From positions 41,860-105,859 of the forward strand of contig DASXVX010000010.1 in NCBI GenBank assembly GCA_036504075.1: a stretch of DNA of 64,000 nucleotides. Direction: 5' to 3'. Below, piece by piece: positions 8,881 through 17,111 of the stretch. The stretch's first letter is position 1; each line of letters begins with the position of its first letter. The notes beneath the pieces are model-generated. The model was not told the origin of the DNA, searched no databases, and saw nothing but the letters and a program-made list of their open reading frames with translations. The translations under genes were made by a program, and so were the position numbers. The DNA is from DASXVX01 sp036504075 (GTDB taxonomy: Bacteria > Bacillota > Sulfobacillia > Symbiobacteriales > Symbiobacteriaceae).

Positions 8881-9031
8881 GTAGTGCACCTCCGTTGTGT
8901 ACTTGTGACAACTTGAACATACAGCGGAAGGGAAGGGGCGCCCATCAGCCATTTGGGGGGTTTTTCGGAAAGCGGCGCGAAAAGCGCCGCCACAAGCGAT
9001 GGCTTGCAGCGGCGCCTCGACGCCGACCAAT

Positions 9032-10099
9032 CTAGCAGAGCGGAACCGGCTTTCCCCTGGCGATCTGGTGCGCCCGGGCCACCAGTTCAGTCTTCGAGCG
9101 GGCCTGCAGCTTTCGGAAGGCGCTTTCCAGGTGGCTTTTCACCGTGTGGGGCGACACATAGAGCGCCTTCGCGATCTCCTTGTTCTTGAGACCCCGATCC
9201 ACCAGTTCCAGCACCTCTACCTCCCGGTGGGTGAGGAGGCCTTCCAGGCTGGAGAACTCGTCACCCTGGCCGTTTCCGTACAGGAACCCGATCACCAGAT
9301 CTCTCCGGTGTTCGGAGGTGTGGAGCCGGAGTGCCAACTCCCCCTGACTGACCTCTCCTACGCAGGTCTTCCCCTTGCTGCCGGGCCGAACCGCCTTGCC
9401 CATGCCGGCTCTGATCAACGCCGGCAGAGCGCGATGACTCGGATCGCCCGGCAGAACTTCTTCAACGGCTGCGTTGGCGAACTGCACCTGACCCGTGCGG
9501 TCAGCGATGACCACGGCCTGGTCGATCAGGTCTAGCGCAAGCCGTAAGGCGTCGTACTGGTCGCCCAGCTCGGAATGGCGGGAGGCATTGGCGAGGGCCA
9601 CGGCCACAAAATGGCTGATGGTCTGTGCGCAGACCAGGTCGTTTTCGTCGAAGGGGGTTTCGCCCAGGCGGCGCGAAAAGCCGATGGTCGCCACCAGGCG
9701 TCCGTTCGAAAGCACCGGCGCTTCCAGTACATAGTCAAGCTGGGCCACGCCGAATACCTCGTAGATGGGATGGCGCCGCCATTCCTCCACGCTGAAGAGG
9801 AGGGCGGAGTGAGCAGGCTGCAAGGTTCGGAGCACCCGGTCGTGGAGCGGATCCACGGCGCGGCCTCGCTCCTCGTAAAGGGTCATGAAGCCGTCATCGG
9901 CGCCGGTGACTGCCGTCTTGCGGGGGCGGTGTGTTTCCGGGTCAAGGAGATAGAAGGCAAGTCCCCGCGCAGGAATAGCGTCTCTGACGGCCTGGAAGTA
10001 GCGCTTCTGCAGCTCGTCGACGTGAAGGGTGCTGCAGATGCTCGAGATCAGCGGTAGAAGAGTGTGGGCCCTGCAGGAGAGTGCCGGACTCACCGTCAT
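9032..10099 (-). CDS. LuxR-type transcriptional regulator with GAF-like sensor
   Basis: This encodes 355 residues. About residues 20-165 resemble a GAF domain (AFYLLDPETHRPRKTAVTGA, VLSNGRLVATIGFSR), residues 175-260 a PAS-like region (ALDLIDQAVVIADRTGQVQF), and the end is a LuxR/GerE helix-turn-helix with LLTHREVEVLELVDRGLKNK and LYVSPHTVKSHLESAFRKL. Likely a ligand-responsive regulator of the flavoprotein block just downstream on the same strand. The third ATG (10099), 8 bases after GAGG, is the best start. The ligand is unknown. Confidence 0.85.
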   Translation of the reverse strand: MTVSPALSCRAHTLLPLISSICSTLHVDELQKRYFQAVRDAIPARGLAFYLLDPETHRPRKTAVTGADDGFMTLYEERGRAVDPLHDRVLRTLQPAHSALLFSVEEWRRHPIYEVFGVAQLDYVLEAPVLSNGRLVATIGFSRRLGETPFDENDLVCAQTISHFVAVALANASRHSELGDQYDALRLALDLIDQAVVIADRTGQVQFANAAVEEVLPGDPSHRALPALIRAGMGKAVRPGSKGKTCVGEVSQGELALRLHTSEHRRDLVIGFLYGNGQGDEFSSLEGLLTHREVEVLELVDRGLKNKEIAKALYVSPHTVKSHLESAFRKLQARSKTELVARAHQIARGKPVPLC

Positions 10100-10108
10100 G
10101 AGCATCAC

Positions 10109-10541
10109 CTCGACATTTGCACGTGGCCTAACAACTAGAGTATGGCGTCTTCTCGCCTGACTGCAACGGCACGAAAGAACACATTTTGGACATACACAAT
10201 CTCCACCGTCCAGCGGCGACTAGCAAAGAGATCGAGCCTTCTTGGACCGAGTACTAACTCTTGCCGGCTTGGAACACCGTGTACCTGGAGCTGCCCGCTG
10301 ACGCACAACTCGGTCAGCGACCGCTTTGTTTCCAGTAATTACCGACACGCAGCCCTTGACAACGCCTGGTTTGAGAGCCTTGGTCTTGTGTCACTGCTCA
10401 ATCTGCACAAACCGGTCCCCGAAAACGCGGCGGTTACTGGAAGAGCCGTATGCGTAGGCCCACATGCGCGGTTCCGAGAGAGGGGCGGGAAACCGCCCCT
10501 ACTTGATTCATCCGGGCCGGAGCTGGGGTGGGGCATCGCAC
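10109..10541. other. Intergenic stretch without a supported gene
   Basis: Both strands lack frames with coding character; the leftmost part should hold the promoter of the LuxR-type gene. The right edge runs into the gerAB remnant and may be debris of the same rearrangement. Confidence 0.5.
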
Positions 10542-11225
10542 TTACGGTCGGGAGCTCCGGCCCGCACCATGCACCCGGCGGGGGGAGCCGGCGCCGGTCA
10601 GCAACGCGCCGCCCAAGAGCATAGACGGGATGGCGATCCCGATGAGCCCCACAAAGGGAAATGCGATCACCTTGATCCAGTGCAGGTGGTTTTGCACGCT
10701 GACCCACTCCCGCATGGACCACACCAGGGCCAGGGCGGTCAACGGCAGAAAGGTATGGCTCGGAGTGGCAAGACCTACGCCACGGGCCAGGCTCACGCCG
10801 CCCGTATAGGTGAAAACGGCCAGCTTCACGAAGGCGCCCCCCATCCATAGGGCGATAATCAGGGGATCGATCCGCTCAATGAAATCGGCAATGGAGATCA
10901 GCCGGCCCATGTCGAACAGGGGGAAGGTGGCCTTGGCCGCCTCCGCCCCCAGAACCACGCTGCCCAGCAGTCCCGAGATCAGGCTGAGAGCCAGGCTGGC
11001 CGTCGCTGCGCTCAGAAGAGCACCGCGTATGTTGCTACCGGACCGCAGGTTCGGTAGAATCATGAGCGCCATGGCCCCTTCCGACAGGAAACCCACTTCG
11101 GGGAAAGCGGCTGGCAGCAGAGGGCGCCAGCCGCGCTCCAGCACGGGAAGCAGCCGGGTCCACTGCGCATCCTTGAGCACTAGCAGGAAGGTCAGCCCGA
11201 CGAAGGTCAGGTAGAACGCCCCACC
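10542..11225 (-). pseudogene. Truncated spore germination permease (GerAB / endospore germination permease family)
   Basis: About 228 codons on the minus strand match the C-terminal two thirds of a GerAB-type amino-acid permease: hydrophobic segments such as FYLTFVGLTFLL and AFVKLAVFTYTGGVSLARGV, plus the LLPVLERGWRPLL and EVGFLSEGAMALM stretches typical of the family. The frame is open to about 11225 and then stops being GerAB-like, exactly where an unrelated plus-strand reading frame begins, so the N-terminal membrane helices are lost. It supports an endospore-forming ancestry. Confidence 0.75.
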
Positions 11226-11227
11226 GG

Positions 11228-11524
11228 ATGCGGGCCGCCCTCGCCGCGGTCATGGCGGGCGTCCTGGCAGCCGTCGCCCTGGTGGCCGGCGCGCTTCCGG
11301 CCCGGGCAGACGACGGGGTGGTGGGCCGCAGCGGCGAGACGGTGATTCCCCTCACCGACCAGGACATCCGGATGGCTGAACTCGAAGAATGGTTATTGCG
11401 GATATCCATGAAGATGTATATACTTTGTTCGACAACAGAATCAGGATACCAAACAGGTGCTCCCGGTCGCTCCGGGAGGCAAGAGGGAAGCCGGTGCGAA
11501 TCCGGCACGGTCCCGCCACTGTAA
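11228..11524 (+). pseudogene. N-terminal fragment of a secreted protein, running into a riboswitch
   Basis: The first 55 or so codons look real: a Sec signal peptide (VLAAVALVAGALPARA) and a short mature part (GETVIPLTDQDIRMAELEEW). After about 11390 the frame enters AT-rich leader DNA and the cobalamin riboswitch and loses coding character. No ribosome-binding site precedes the ATG, which sits at the gerAB junction, so both ends appear cut. Function unknown. Confidence 0.45.
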
Positions 11525-11621
11525 TCGGGGAGCCTACCCCTTCATGGTCGCACCACTGGCGTTACGCCGGGAAGGTCGAGGGGATGGGCGACGATCCGTA
11601 AGTCAGGAAACCTGCCTGTTT
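11451..11621 (+). promoter_or_regulatory. Cobalamin riboswitch 1
   Basis: Shows the conserved parts of an AdoCbl/B12 riboswitch: outer stem AAACAGG/CCTGTTT, GAGGGAAGCCGGTGCGAATC, CGGCACGGTCCCGCCACTGT, and the B12 box AGTCAGGAAACCTGCCTG. It lies upstream of the broken ECF-transporter gene at 11737, with a terminator hairpin between them. It should lower expression when cobalamin is abundant. Confidence 0.92.
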
Positions 11622-11691
11622 CGGTGCTGCCTCAACCTTCGGCGAAAGGGGGAGCGTGGACCGCGCGGCGGCATTGCCCGTGCTTACACCC

Positions 11692-11717
11692 CCCGGCTGA
11701 ACGGCCGGGTATTTTTA
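11692..11717 (+). terminator. Expression-platform terminator of riboswitch 1
   Basis: Stem CCCGGC/GCCGGG with a short loop, followed by TATTTTTATT, 70 bases after the B12 box and just before the ECF reading frame. Confidence 0.75.
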
Positions 11718-11736
11718 TTGGCGAGTAGCAATCATC

Positions 11737-11983
11737 GTGACGAATGCACGTACGAAGAGCCTGGTCTACAGTGGACTTCTGATTGCCGTGAGCGCCATCG
11801 GCTCCTACGTGAAACTGGGTCCCTGGTCGATCGGACTGGACTCGGCCGCCGGCTTTTGGCCGCGCTGACGCTGGGCCCCGCCGCCGCTTGGCGGCCACGG
11901 TCATCATGATCGTCCTGAACGGGGTCCTGGCGCTCACAGTTTCCCGGCCCTGGGCGCTGGTCGGCCGTCTGTTCGCCGACTGA
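11737..11983 (+). pseudogene. Broken ECF-transporter S component (probably cobalamin-related)
   Basis: A GTG-started frame reads SLVYSGLLIAVSAIGSYVKL and GPWSIGLDSAAGF, the opening of membrane S components of energy-coupling-factor transporters, and stops at 11866. In the next frame the sequence resumes as LAALTLGPAA and later VIMIVLNGVLALTVSRPW, ending at 11981-11983. Only about 80 codons remain of an expected 170-190, so it has a frameshift and an internal deletion. Its place under a B12 riboswitch suggests that it once imported cobalamin or a precursor. Confidence 0.7.
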
Positions 11984-12039
11984 GGCCCGGCGCCGTGCCC
12001 CGGGGGAGCCTAAAGTGGACCCCAAAGTGAATATTGTTC

Positions 12040-12218
12040 GGGGCTTCAGGTGCCTTCGGTCTTTGGCCGGAGGGCAAAAGGGAAGACCGGTGATCAGGCG
12101 TGACTGAGAATCCGGCGCGGGCCCACCACTGTAACCGTGAGCGCTCGTCATGATACTGTCCGCGACCGGACGGGAAGGCGACGAGAGCAATGAACGGGAG
12201 CCAGGAAACCTGCCTGTT
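12040..12218 (+). promoter_or_regulatory. Cobalamin riboswitch 2
   Basis: A second B12 riboswitch: AAAGGGAAGACCGGTG, GAATCCGGCGCGGGCCCACC followed by ACTGTAACC, and the B12 box GAGCCAGGAAACCTGCCTG. It precedes the cobyrinate diamide synthase gene by about 180 bases, with its own terminator in between. Less than 450 bases separate it from riboswitch 1, and the two differ in the variable stems. Confidence 0.92.
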
Positions 12219-12329
12219 GCTGCGCGTGCCATGTGGCCTTCGGGGAGCGAGGGAGCGTACGCCAATGTGGGAGCAATGGGCCTGGACGCTGTCCGGTTGC
12301 CCGGCGCTAGTCACGAGATTGGGTTCGTC

Positions 12330-12363
12330 AGCCCGCCTTCTCACGCAGGAGGCCGGGCTTTTG
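12330..12363 (+). terminator. Expression-platform terminator of riboswitch 2
   Basis: AGCCCG and CGGGCT pair across a short loop and are followed by TTTT, just upstream of the cobyrinate diamide synthase gene. Confidence 0.75.
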
Positions 12364-12400
12364 TCATCGCCTGCTTGAACTTTGCACCGGAGGAGATCGT

Positions 12401-13807
12401 GTGGACCTCACCATTCCCCGCCTGGTGATCGCCGCCGCCCAGAGCGGCACCGGCAAGACCACCGTCGCGACCGGCCTGATGGCCGCCCTGGCCCGCCGCG
12501 GTCTCCGGGTGCAGCCGTACAAGGTCGGGCCGGACTACATCGACCCCACGTATCATACCGCCGCGACCGGGCGGACCTCCCGCAATCTGGACGGCTGGAT
12601 GTTCGACGAAGAGGCCGTCCGGCGGCTGGTGGCCGGCTCCGCTCAGGGGGCCGACCTGGCGCTGATCGAAGGGGTCATGGGCCTGTTTGACGGGGCCGGT
12701 GCCACCACCGAGGCCGGCTCCACGGCGCAGATCGCCCGCTGGCTGGCGGCGCCGGTGCTGCTGGTGGTCGACGCCCGGGGCATCGCCCGCACCGCCGCGG
12801 CCCTAATCCAGGGGCTGTGCGGCTTTGACCCCACGCTGCGGATCGCCGGCGTCGTCTTCAACAACGTCGGGTCGGAGAGCCACTACCGGCTCTTGTACGA
12901 TGCTCTTCAGGCGTACGTGCCCGCCGTAAAGCCGGTCGGGTACCTGCCCCGGGAGGCGGCCATCCGGGCGCCGGAGCGGCACCTGGGGCTGGTGCCCAGC
13001 TACGAGCGGGATCAGACCGCCGCCTACCTGGACAGCCTGGTGAGCGTGATCGGCCGTACGGTCGACCTGGACGGTGTCCTGAAACTGGCCCGTTCCTGCG
13101 GGCCGTTGCTGGTGCCGCCGGACGACCCGCTTCCGGCCGTGACAGCCGGCCAAAGCGTCCGCATCGGGCTGGCCCGGGACGCGGCGTTCCACTTTTATTA
13201 TGAGGACGGGCTGGACCTCCTGCGCCGCCTGGGCGCCGAACTGGTGCCCTTCAGCCCGCTGTGCGACGAGTCGCTGCCTCCCGACCTGGACGCCCTCTAC
13301 CTGGGCGGCGGCTTTCCCGAGGTCTACCGGCAGGCGCTGGCGGAGCACGCCCTCCTGCGCCGGGCGGTGCGGGCGGCACTGGATGCGGGAACACCGGTCT
13401 ACGCCGAGTGCGGCGGCTTGATGTATCTGTCGGAAGCCATCGTGGACGCCGGCGGCGCCGAATGGCCCATGGTGGGCGCCATTCCGGTGAAAGCCCGGAT
13501 GCAGCCGCGGCTGAACTCCCTGGGCTACGTGACGGCAGAGGCGCAGGCCGAAACCCTGCTGGCCGCCCCCGGGGAGGTGCTGCGGGGCCATGAGTTTCAC
13601 TGGTCCCAGGTGGACGAGCATCCGGCGGGCTGGGCGCCGGCATACCGCACCACGTCCCGGCGGGGCGGCACTCGGTTGGAGGGGTTCTACGGGCCGAACC
13701 TGCTGGCGAGCTATGTCCACGTCCACTTCAGCGCAAATCCCCGGGCCGCCGCTCGCTTCGTCGAGGCTGCCCGCGGCTATCGCCGGACGAAAACGGGAGG
13801 TGAGTGA
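12401..13807 (+). CDS. cbiA: Cobyrinic acid a,c-diamide synthase
   Basis: This encodes 468 residues, full length for CbiA/CobB. The N-terminal ATPase domain has the P-loop AAQSGTGKTTVATGLMAAL and the KVGPDYIDPTYH motif; the C-terminal class I glutamine amidotransferase domain has the nucleophile in YAECGGLMYLSEAI and the late histidine in SYVHVHFSANP. It amidates the a and c side chains of cobyrinate (or Ni-sirohydrochlorin-type relatives) using ATP and glutamine. It is the only intact corrin gene here; the following cbiD and cbiE are truncated. A GTG start follows GGAGGAG. Regulated by riboswitch 2. Confidence 0.92.
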   Translation: MDLTIPRLVIAAAQSGTGKTTVATGLMAALARRGLRVQPYKVGPDYIDPTYHTAATGRTSRNLDGWMFDEEAVRRLVAGSAQGADLALIEGVMGLFDGAGATTEAGSTAQIARWLAAPVLLVVDARGIARTAAALIQGLCGFDPTLRIAGVVFNNVGSESHYRLLYDALQAYVPAVKPVGYLPREAAIRAPERHLGLVPSYERDQTAAYLDSLVSVIGRTVDLDGVLKLARSCGPLLVPPDDPLPAVTAGQSVRIGLARDAAFHFYYEDGLDLLRRLGAELVPFSPLCDESLPPDLDALYLGGGFPEVYRQALAEHALLRRAVRAALDAGTPVYAECGGLMYLSEAIVDAGGAEWPMVGAIPVKARMQPRLNSLGYVTAEAQAETLLAAPGEVLRGHEFHWSQVDEHPAGWAPAYRTTSRRGGTRLEGFYGPNLLASYVHVHFSANPRAAARFVEAARGYRRTKTGGE

Positions 13808-13835
13808 CCGGTGAGACAGACGCTCACGGAGCGCT

Positions 13836-14447
13836 ATGGCCTCGACGTCGGCCTACCAGGCTTCGGTGGCCCAGTCGATGGGTATGGCGCTGAACCAGGG
13901 CTGCACTCACCTGGTCTTTACTACCGGCGGGCGCAGCGAGCGGTTTGCCCGGGCGATCCTGGAGGAACTGGACGAGGTGGCGTTCATTCAGATCGGCGAG
14001 TTCCTGGGCTGGTCGCTCAAGGAAGCCACCGGCCACCCCGCGGTTGCAAAGGTGACCGTGGCCGGCATGGTGGGGAAACTGGCGAAAATCGCCCAGGGGC
14101 GCTTTGAACTGCACCGGAACCATTCGCAAGTCGACCCGGTCTTCCTGGCCGGGGTCGCCGCCGGGTGCGGGGCCGGGCCGGACGTGGTGGCCGAACTGGA
14201 GCAGGCCAACACCGCCCGCCACTTTCAGGAGCTCTGCCGGCGCAGCGGCCTGACGGGCGTCTTTAGGCGGCTCTGCGAGCTGTGCTGCACGGCCATGCAG
14301 GCGTACGTAGCAGCGCCGTTCGCCATCGAGACGATCATGACCGACTTTGACGGGACGGTGCTGGGGGTGGGCGGAGCTGCCGGGGCGGGCGTTCGACCCG
14401 GCCGCAGCGGCCGCCGCCCGGGCGGCCATCCCGGACGGAGCCGATGA
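13836..14447 (+). pseudogene. cbiD: N-terminally truncated cobalt-precorrin-5B C1-methyltransferase
   Basis: About 150 codons match the C-terminal half of CbiD: LVFTTGGRSERFARAILEEL, VAFIQIGEFLGWSLKEA, KVTVAGMVGKLAKIAQG and RNHSQVDPVFLAGVAAGCG. The N-terminal half (about 190 residues, normally with the SAM-handling TGTCAAAA-type segment) is absent; the DNA before it reads into unrelated sequence directly after cbiA. The last 40 codons are low-complexity and may be out of the ancestral frame. The deletion makes activity very unlikely. Confidence 0.8.
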
Positions 14448-14450
14448 CGA

Positions 14451-14852
14451 ATGAACCAGCGGGAGCGGCCGGTAGTGGAGATCGTCGGCATGTTGGACGA
14501 CGGGCCGGACAGCCTGACCGCCAAGACACTGCGGATCGTGGCGCAGGCGGAGGTGCTGGTGGGCGGCAGGCGCCAACTGGATTTCTTCCCGGACCACCCG
14601 GCGGAAAAGTGGCCGATTCAGGGGCCGCTGGATGGACTGGTGGCCCGCATCGGCGCCGAAGGCCGCCGGGTGGTGGTGCTGTCCTCGGGCGACCCCAACT
14701 TTTACGGCATCGCCGGGGTGCTGATCGCCGGCCTGGGGCCGGTCATTATCCTGGCGAGATGGAGGACAAGTGGCACATCCACTTCGAGGCGGGTTCACCA
14801 TATTTCAGGCATAGCTGGACACGTGAGAAGAAGGTTTCCTACGACCTGGTGA
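14451..14852 (+). pseudogene. cbiE: C-terminally truncated cobalt-precorrin-7 (C5)-methyltransferase
   Basis: The first 100 residues match the tetrapyrrole methylase fold of CbiE: VEIVGMLDDGPDSLTAKTLR, EVLVGGRRQLDFF and VVVLSSGDPNFYGIAGVL. Homology stops at about 14755, where the frame runs into an unrelated coding fragment; about half of the methylase and any CbiT domain are missing. Together with the cut cbiD this indicates a collapsed anaerobic corrin-ring operon. Confidence 0.78.
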
Positions 14853-14983
14853 TTGATGTTTTCAGGAGACTGGGTTCAAGACCCTATGTGGGCAGTGATG
14901 ACCTGGTTCGGGTGATTCAGACGGCGTACCCGGGCGGGAATGCCTACCGTGTCGACCGCAAAGTGTACATTGTGACCCATTAG
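14759..14983 (+). pseudogene. Fragment of an unknown protein fused onto the cbiE break
   Basis: A 74-codon frame has good coding character (KWHIHFEAGSPYFRHSW, YDLVIDVFRRLGSRPYVG, GNAYRVDRKVYIVTH). It starts right at the cbiE breakpoint and lacks a ribosome-binding site, so I read it as the C-terminal part of another gene brought here by deletion. Family not recognised. A terminator follows 15 bases after the stop. Confidence 0.45.
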
Positions 14984-14997
14984 GCGCAATGTCTCCT

Positions 14998-15035
14998 GAC
15001 CAGAATGGCTGACCATATGGCCAGCCATTCTGGTC
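14998..15035 (+). terminator. Rho-independent terminator
   Basis: Perfect 14-bp stem GACCAGAATGGCTG with its complement around a 10-base loop, then TTCC. It ends the corrin-remnant region. Confidence 0.65.
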
Positions 15036-15200
15036 TTCCGGCATCCCCCTTCGTTTTGGATTGTGGCCATGAAGCGCTTAACTTTCCACGCCGGCTTTCG
15101 GTGCGTATGGTCTAGCGCCTTCGATGTCGAACATTTGTTCGATCTGGATGAACATAATCGACGGTCTGCGTGGCATGGTATGTTTACTTTTGCCGGTAGC

Positions 15201-15253
15201 GGTTCGCAAACATCAAGGGGTATTCGACGGTTCGATCCCAGTACCGCGCACCA
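15201..15253 (+). repeat. tRNA-Val 3'-end scar B
   Basis: The last 25 bases (GGTTCGATCCCAGTACCGCG plus CACCA) are identical to tRNA-Val. The 28 bases before them (GCAAACATCAAGGGG and flanks) are not tRNA but recur in scar E at 37163. The T-arm 5' side is broken, so this is not a functional tRNA. Confidence 0.85.
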
Positions 15254-15276
15254 GAGGAATCTCGGTGTGAAGCCAT

Positions 15277-15322
15277 GAAAAGCCCGCCAACGTTGGCCTT
15301 GAGCCAATTTGGCGGGCTTTTC
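15277..15322 (+). terminator. Terminator hairpin type II after scar B
   Basis: Stem GAAAAGCCCGCCAA with its complement, followed by TTTTCC. Nearly the same hairpin and flanks follow scar D at 22.2 kb. The stretch 15323-15559 beyond it has no supported gene. Confidence 0.8.
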
Positions 15323-15559
15323 CATGTGTTGGGCGGTTCATACAACTCCGTCGTGCAACGGCCCTGTCCGGCAGTGTTCCGCGGAAGAATCCTTCTGGTC
15401 AAATGCCGTCCGTCCGTGGTTCACCATGAGTAGGAAGTGGGACCCGACCACGCTGGATGCTGGTGGCACCCAGCGCGGCAAAGAACCGGTCGGCTTCGAT
15501 GTGGTCGAGTTCGCTAGGCGAAAAGACCTGGGCAGCATCGGCCGGGGCAAGCCGCATGG

Positions 15560-16273
15560 TTATCGATACTCATCCTTAAGCTGATGATCTTCGCGATAGT
15601 GTGAACTGGGATGATATGGGATGGAGGGAATTTCAGACAGTTGACGTAGTCGTTCTTGAAATTCCTTCAAATAACGATCTCGATCCTTTTCATCACGGGA
15701 TGGAGTCCATGCGACGAATGGCTCAACGGGCTCCATGCCCGAAAAATATAGAATACCGTGATTGATATGATAGAGAATCTTTTCGTGGATATCCCCGTCC
15801 ATCCCGTAGGGAGTATAGGCATGTTCCGGAGAACCGGTTGTTGTGGACAACATCGCTTTTCTGCCTTTGAGTCCGCCGGTATCATATCTTCCAATCTCCT
15901 TGCCATAAACAAAGCCCGATGCAAATACCCGGTCAAACCAGCCCTTTAAGATGGCGGGTACCGAATACCACCAAAGAGGAAATTGGAAAATAACGAAGTC
16001 CGCCCAGAGAAGCTTTTCCTGTTCCGCCTGGATATCCTGTGAAAAGCTCTTTGTTTTCGATGCGTGACCCTGCTCAGATGCATACTTGAGAAAATCTTTG
16101 TCTTGGGGCATTTGAAAGTCGTCACGACTTGCCACCGCTCTGAAATTCATCGCATATAAATCGGACACTTTGACTTGATGACCGAGGGATGTCAATTCTG
16201 AAATGGCTAAGTCCTTCATGGCGCCGTTGAAGGACTTTGGCTCAGGGTGTGCGTAGACAATAAATACATGCAT
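15560..16273 (-). CDS. NAD(P)H-quinone reductase-like flavodoxin-fold protein
   Basis: This encodes 237 residues of the NQO1/KefF/MdaB type: opening MHVFIVYAHPEPKSFNGAM (phosphate-binding loop for FMN/FAD), ADFVIFQFPLWWYSVPAILK (flavin-stacking WW motif), GWFDRVFASGFVYG and the LSTTTGSPEHAYTPYG stretch. Likely a cytoplasmic two-electron reductase for quinones or a methylglyoxal-linked partner. Codon and base usage is visibly AT-richer than its neighbours, and it sits alone between two tRNA-Val scars, so recent horizontal arrival is likely. Substrate not decidable. Confidence 0.85.
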   Translation of the reverse strand: MHVFIVYAHPEPKSFNGAMKDLAISELTSLGHQVKVSDLYAMNFRAVASRDDFQMPQDKDFLKYASEQGHASKTKSFSQDIQAEQEKLLWADFVIFQFPLWWYSVPAILKGWFDRVFASGFVYGKEIGRYDTGGLKGRKAMLSTTTGSPEHAYTPYGMDGDIHEKILYHINHGILYFSGMEPVEPFVAWTPSRDEKDRDRYLKEFQERLRQLSEIPSIPYHPSSHYREDHQLKDEYR

Positions 16274-16493
16274 GATCTGTCATCTCCCGCAATCAGTTAT
16301 TGGATGAATCTACATCCCTTGGCTTGGTTCACCTAAACTATATCACCAGTTATGGAGTTCGGGCCAGACGCGCGTAGCTCCGGGGGGGTGGCCAGCAACC
16401 AGTTCAGCGCCGTCGCAGAGGCGCACCCGAAATTGATTGGCCCAGAGCGTGAGTTAGCGGTGGGCGTCGGGGACTGAATTGGGTAAAGCCAAC

Positions 16494-16640
16494 ATGGAGT
16501 CTGATGTCGATCTTGGCGACGATGCGGTGATCTCCACAGTGGTGTGGGACACTGCACTTCGCCAGCAGCACGAACAGATACAGACCTTGCTGATGCGCAA
16601 CATTCAATCCGAGGGGGTTGTCTTGTGGATGCAGCCGTGA
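16494..16640 (+). pseudogene. Remnant of an MNT-type nucleotidyltransferase
   Basis: A 48-codon frame (WDTALRQQHEQIQTLLMRNI, then QSEGVVLW) resembles the C-terminal end of small MNT nucleotidyltransferases, and it overlaps the start of a HEPN-like frame by 16 bases as in MNT/HEPN pairs. The catalytic GSxxxGxxxxxSDxD part is missing. The assignment rests mostly on the neighbour. Confidence 0.4.
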
Positions 16641-16915
16641 AAGCTCAGCATGCGCTGCTTAAAGCGCACGAATGCCTTGAAGATGCCCGCCTGCTACTTT
16701 CTCACCGCCGTGCGGCGTAGGCCGTGAATAGAGCCCACTACGCCCCGTTTCATGCTGCGGAACCTGTGCCGCTGGCACAGAAAGGGATTGAATTCTCCAG
16801 CCATGAAGCGGTGCTCGGTGCGTTTGGCAAGCGCTTCGTCGGAAGCGGGGGGACCGCGTTCTGGTCCCAGGGCGGTATAGTACCACGGAACGGTGGATCC
16901 GGCGTGCCGGAGTAA
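16625..16915 (+). pseudogene. HEPN-domain protein with an in-frame stop
   Basis: A GTG-started frame reads LLKAHECLEDARLLLSHRRA, then a TAG at 16718-16720, then continues in the same frame as AVNRAHYAPFHAAEPVPLA and KGIEFSSHEAVLGAFGKRFV. This is the classic HEPN layout, including the RxxxxxH-like NRAHYAPFH segment and the SSHxxxxxxF stretch. The amber codon and a divergent tail indicate a dead gene. HEPN proteins pair with MNT nucleotidyltransferases as toxin-antitoxin-like modules. It ends 46 bases before scar C. Confidence 0.7.
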
Positions 16916-16961
16916 GTGGTCCGCCTGTTTCGTGCGATGCCCTAAGGCTTCGTCGGTACGA

Positions 16962-17013
16962 GTTCGCAAGCATCGACACGATAACACTGGTTCGATCCCA
17001 GTACCGCGCACCA
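16962..17013 (+). repeat. tRNA-Val 3'-end scar C
   Basis: The last 29 bases (CACTGGTTCGATCCCAGTAC and CGCGCACCA) are identical to tRNA-Val with a complete T arm. Upstream, GTTCGCAAGCATCGACACG resembles the non-tRNA part of scars B and E. Confidence 0.85.
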
Positions 17014-17020
17014 TAAAAAC

Positions 17021-17062
17021 GTCAGAAGCGGTAAACCTGTAGGCTTGCCGCTTCTGACATTT
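17021..17062 (+). terminator. Terminator hairpin type I after scar C
   Basis: GTCAGAAGCGG pairs with CCGCTTCTGAC with a partly mismatched inner stem, followed by ATTTTG. It is the same family as the hairpin after the intact tRNA-Val. Confidence 0.8.
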
Positions 17063-17111
17063 TGCACAGCGCAAGATGTTTCAGGGATTCTGAGGAGGAA
17101 TGCCGAGCCCC

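Noticed and set aside
10142..10624. A 160-codon plus-strand frame before the gerAB remnant
   Set aside because: Composition is atypical, no ribosome-binding site, no recognisable motif.
15184..15402. Minus-strand reading frames over the scars that spell GSNRR-type peptides, also at 22146-22625 and 37086-37385
   Set aside because: These are antisense translations of tRNA-Val tails, a known source of false genes; no ribosome-binding sites.
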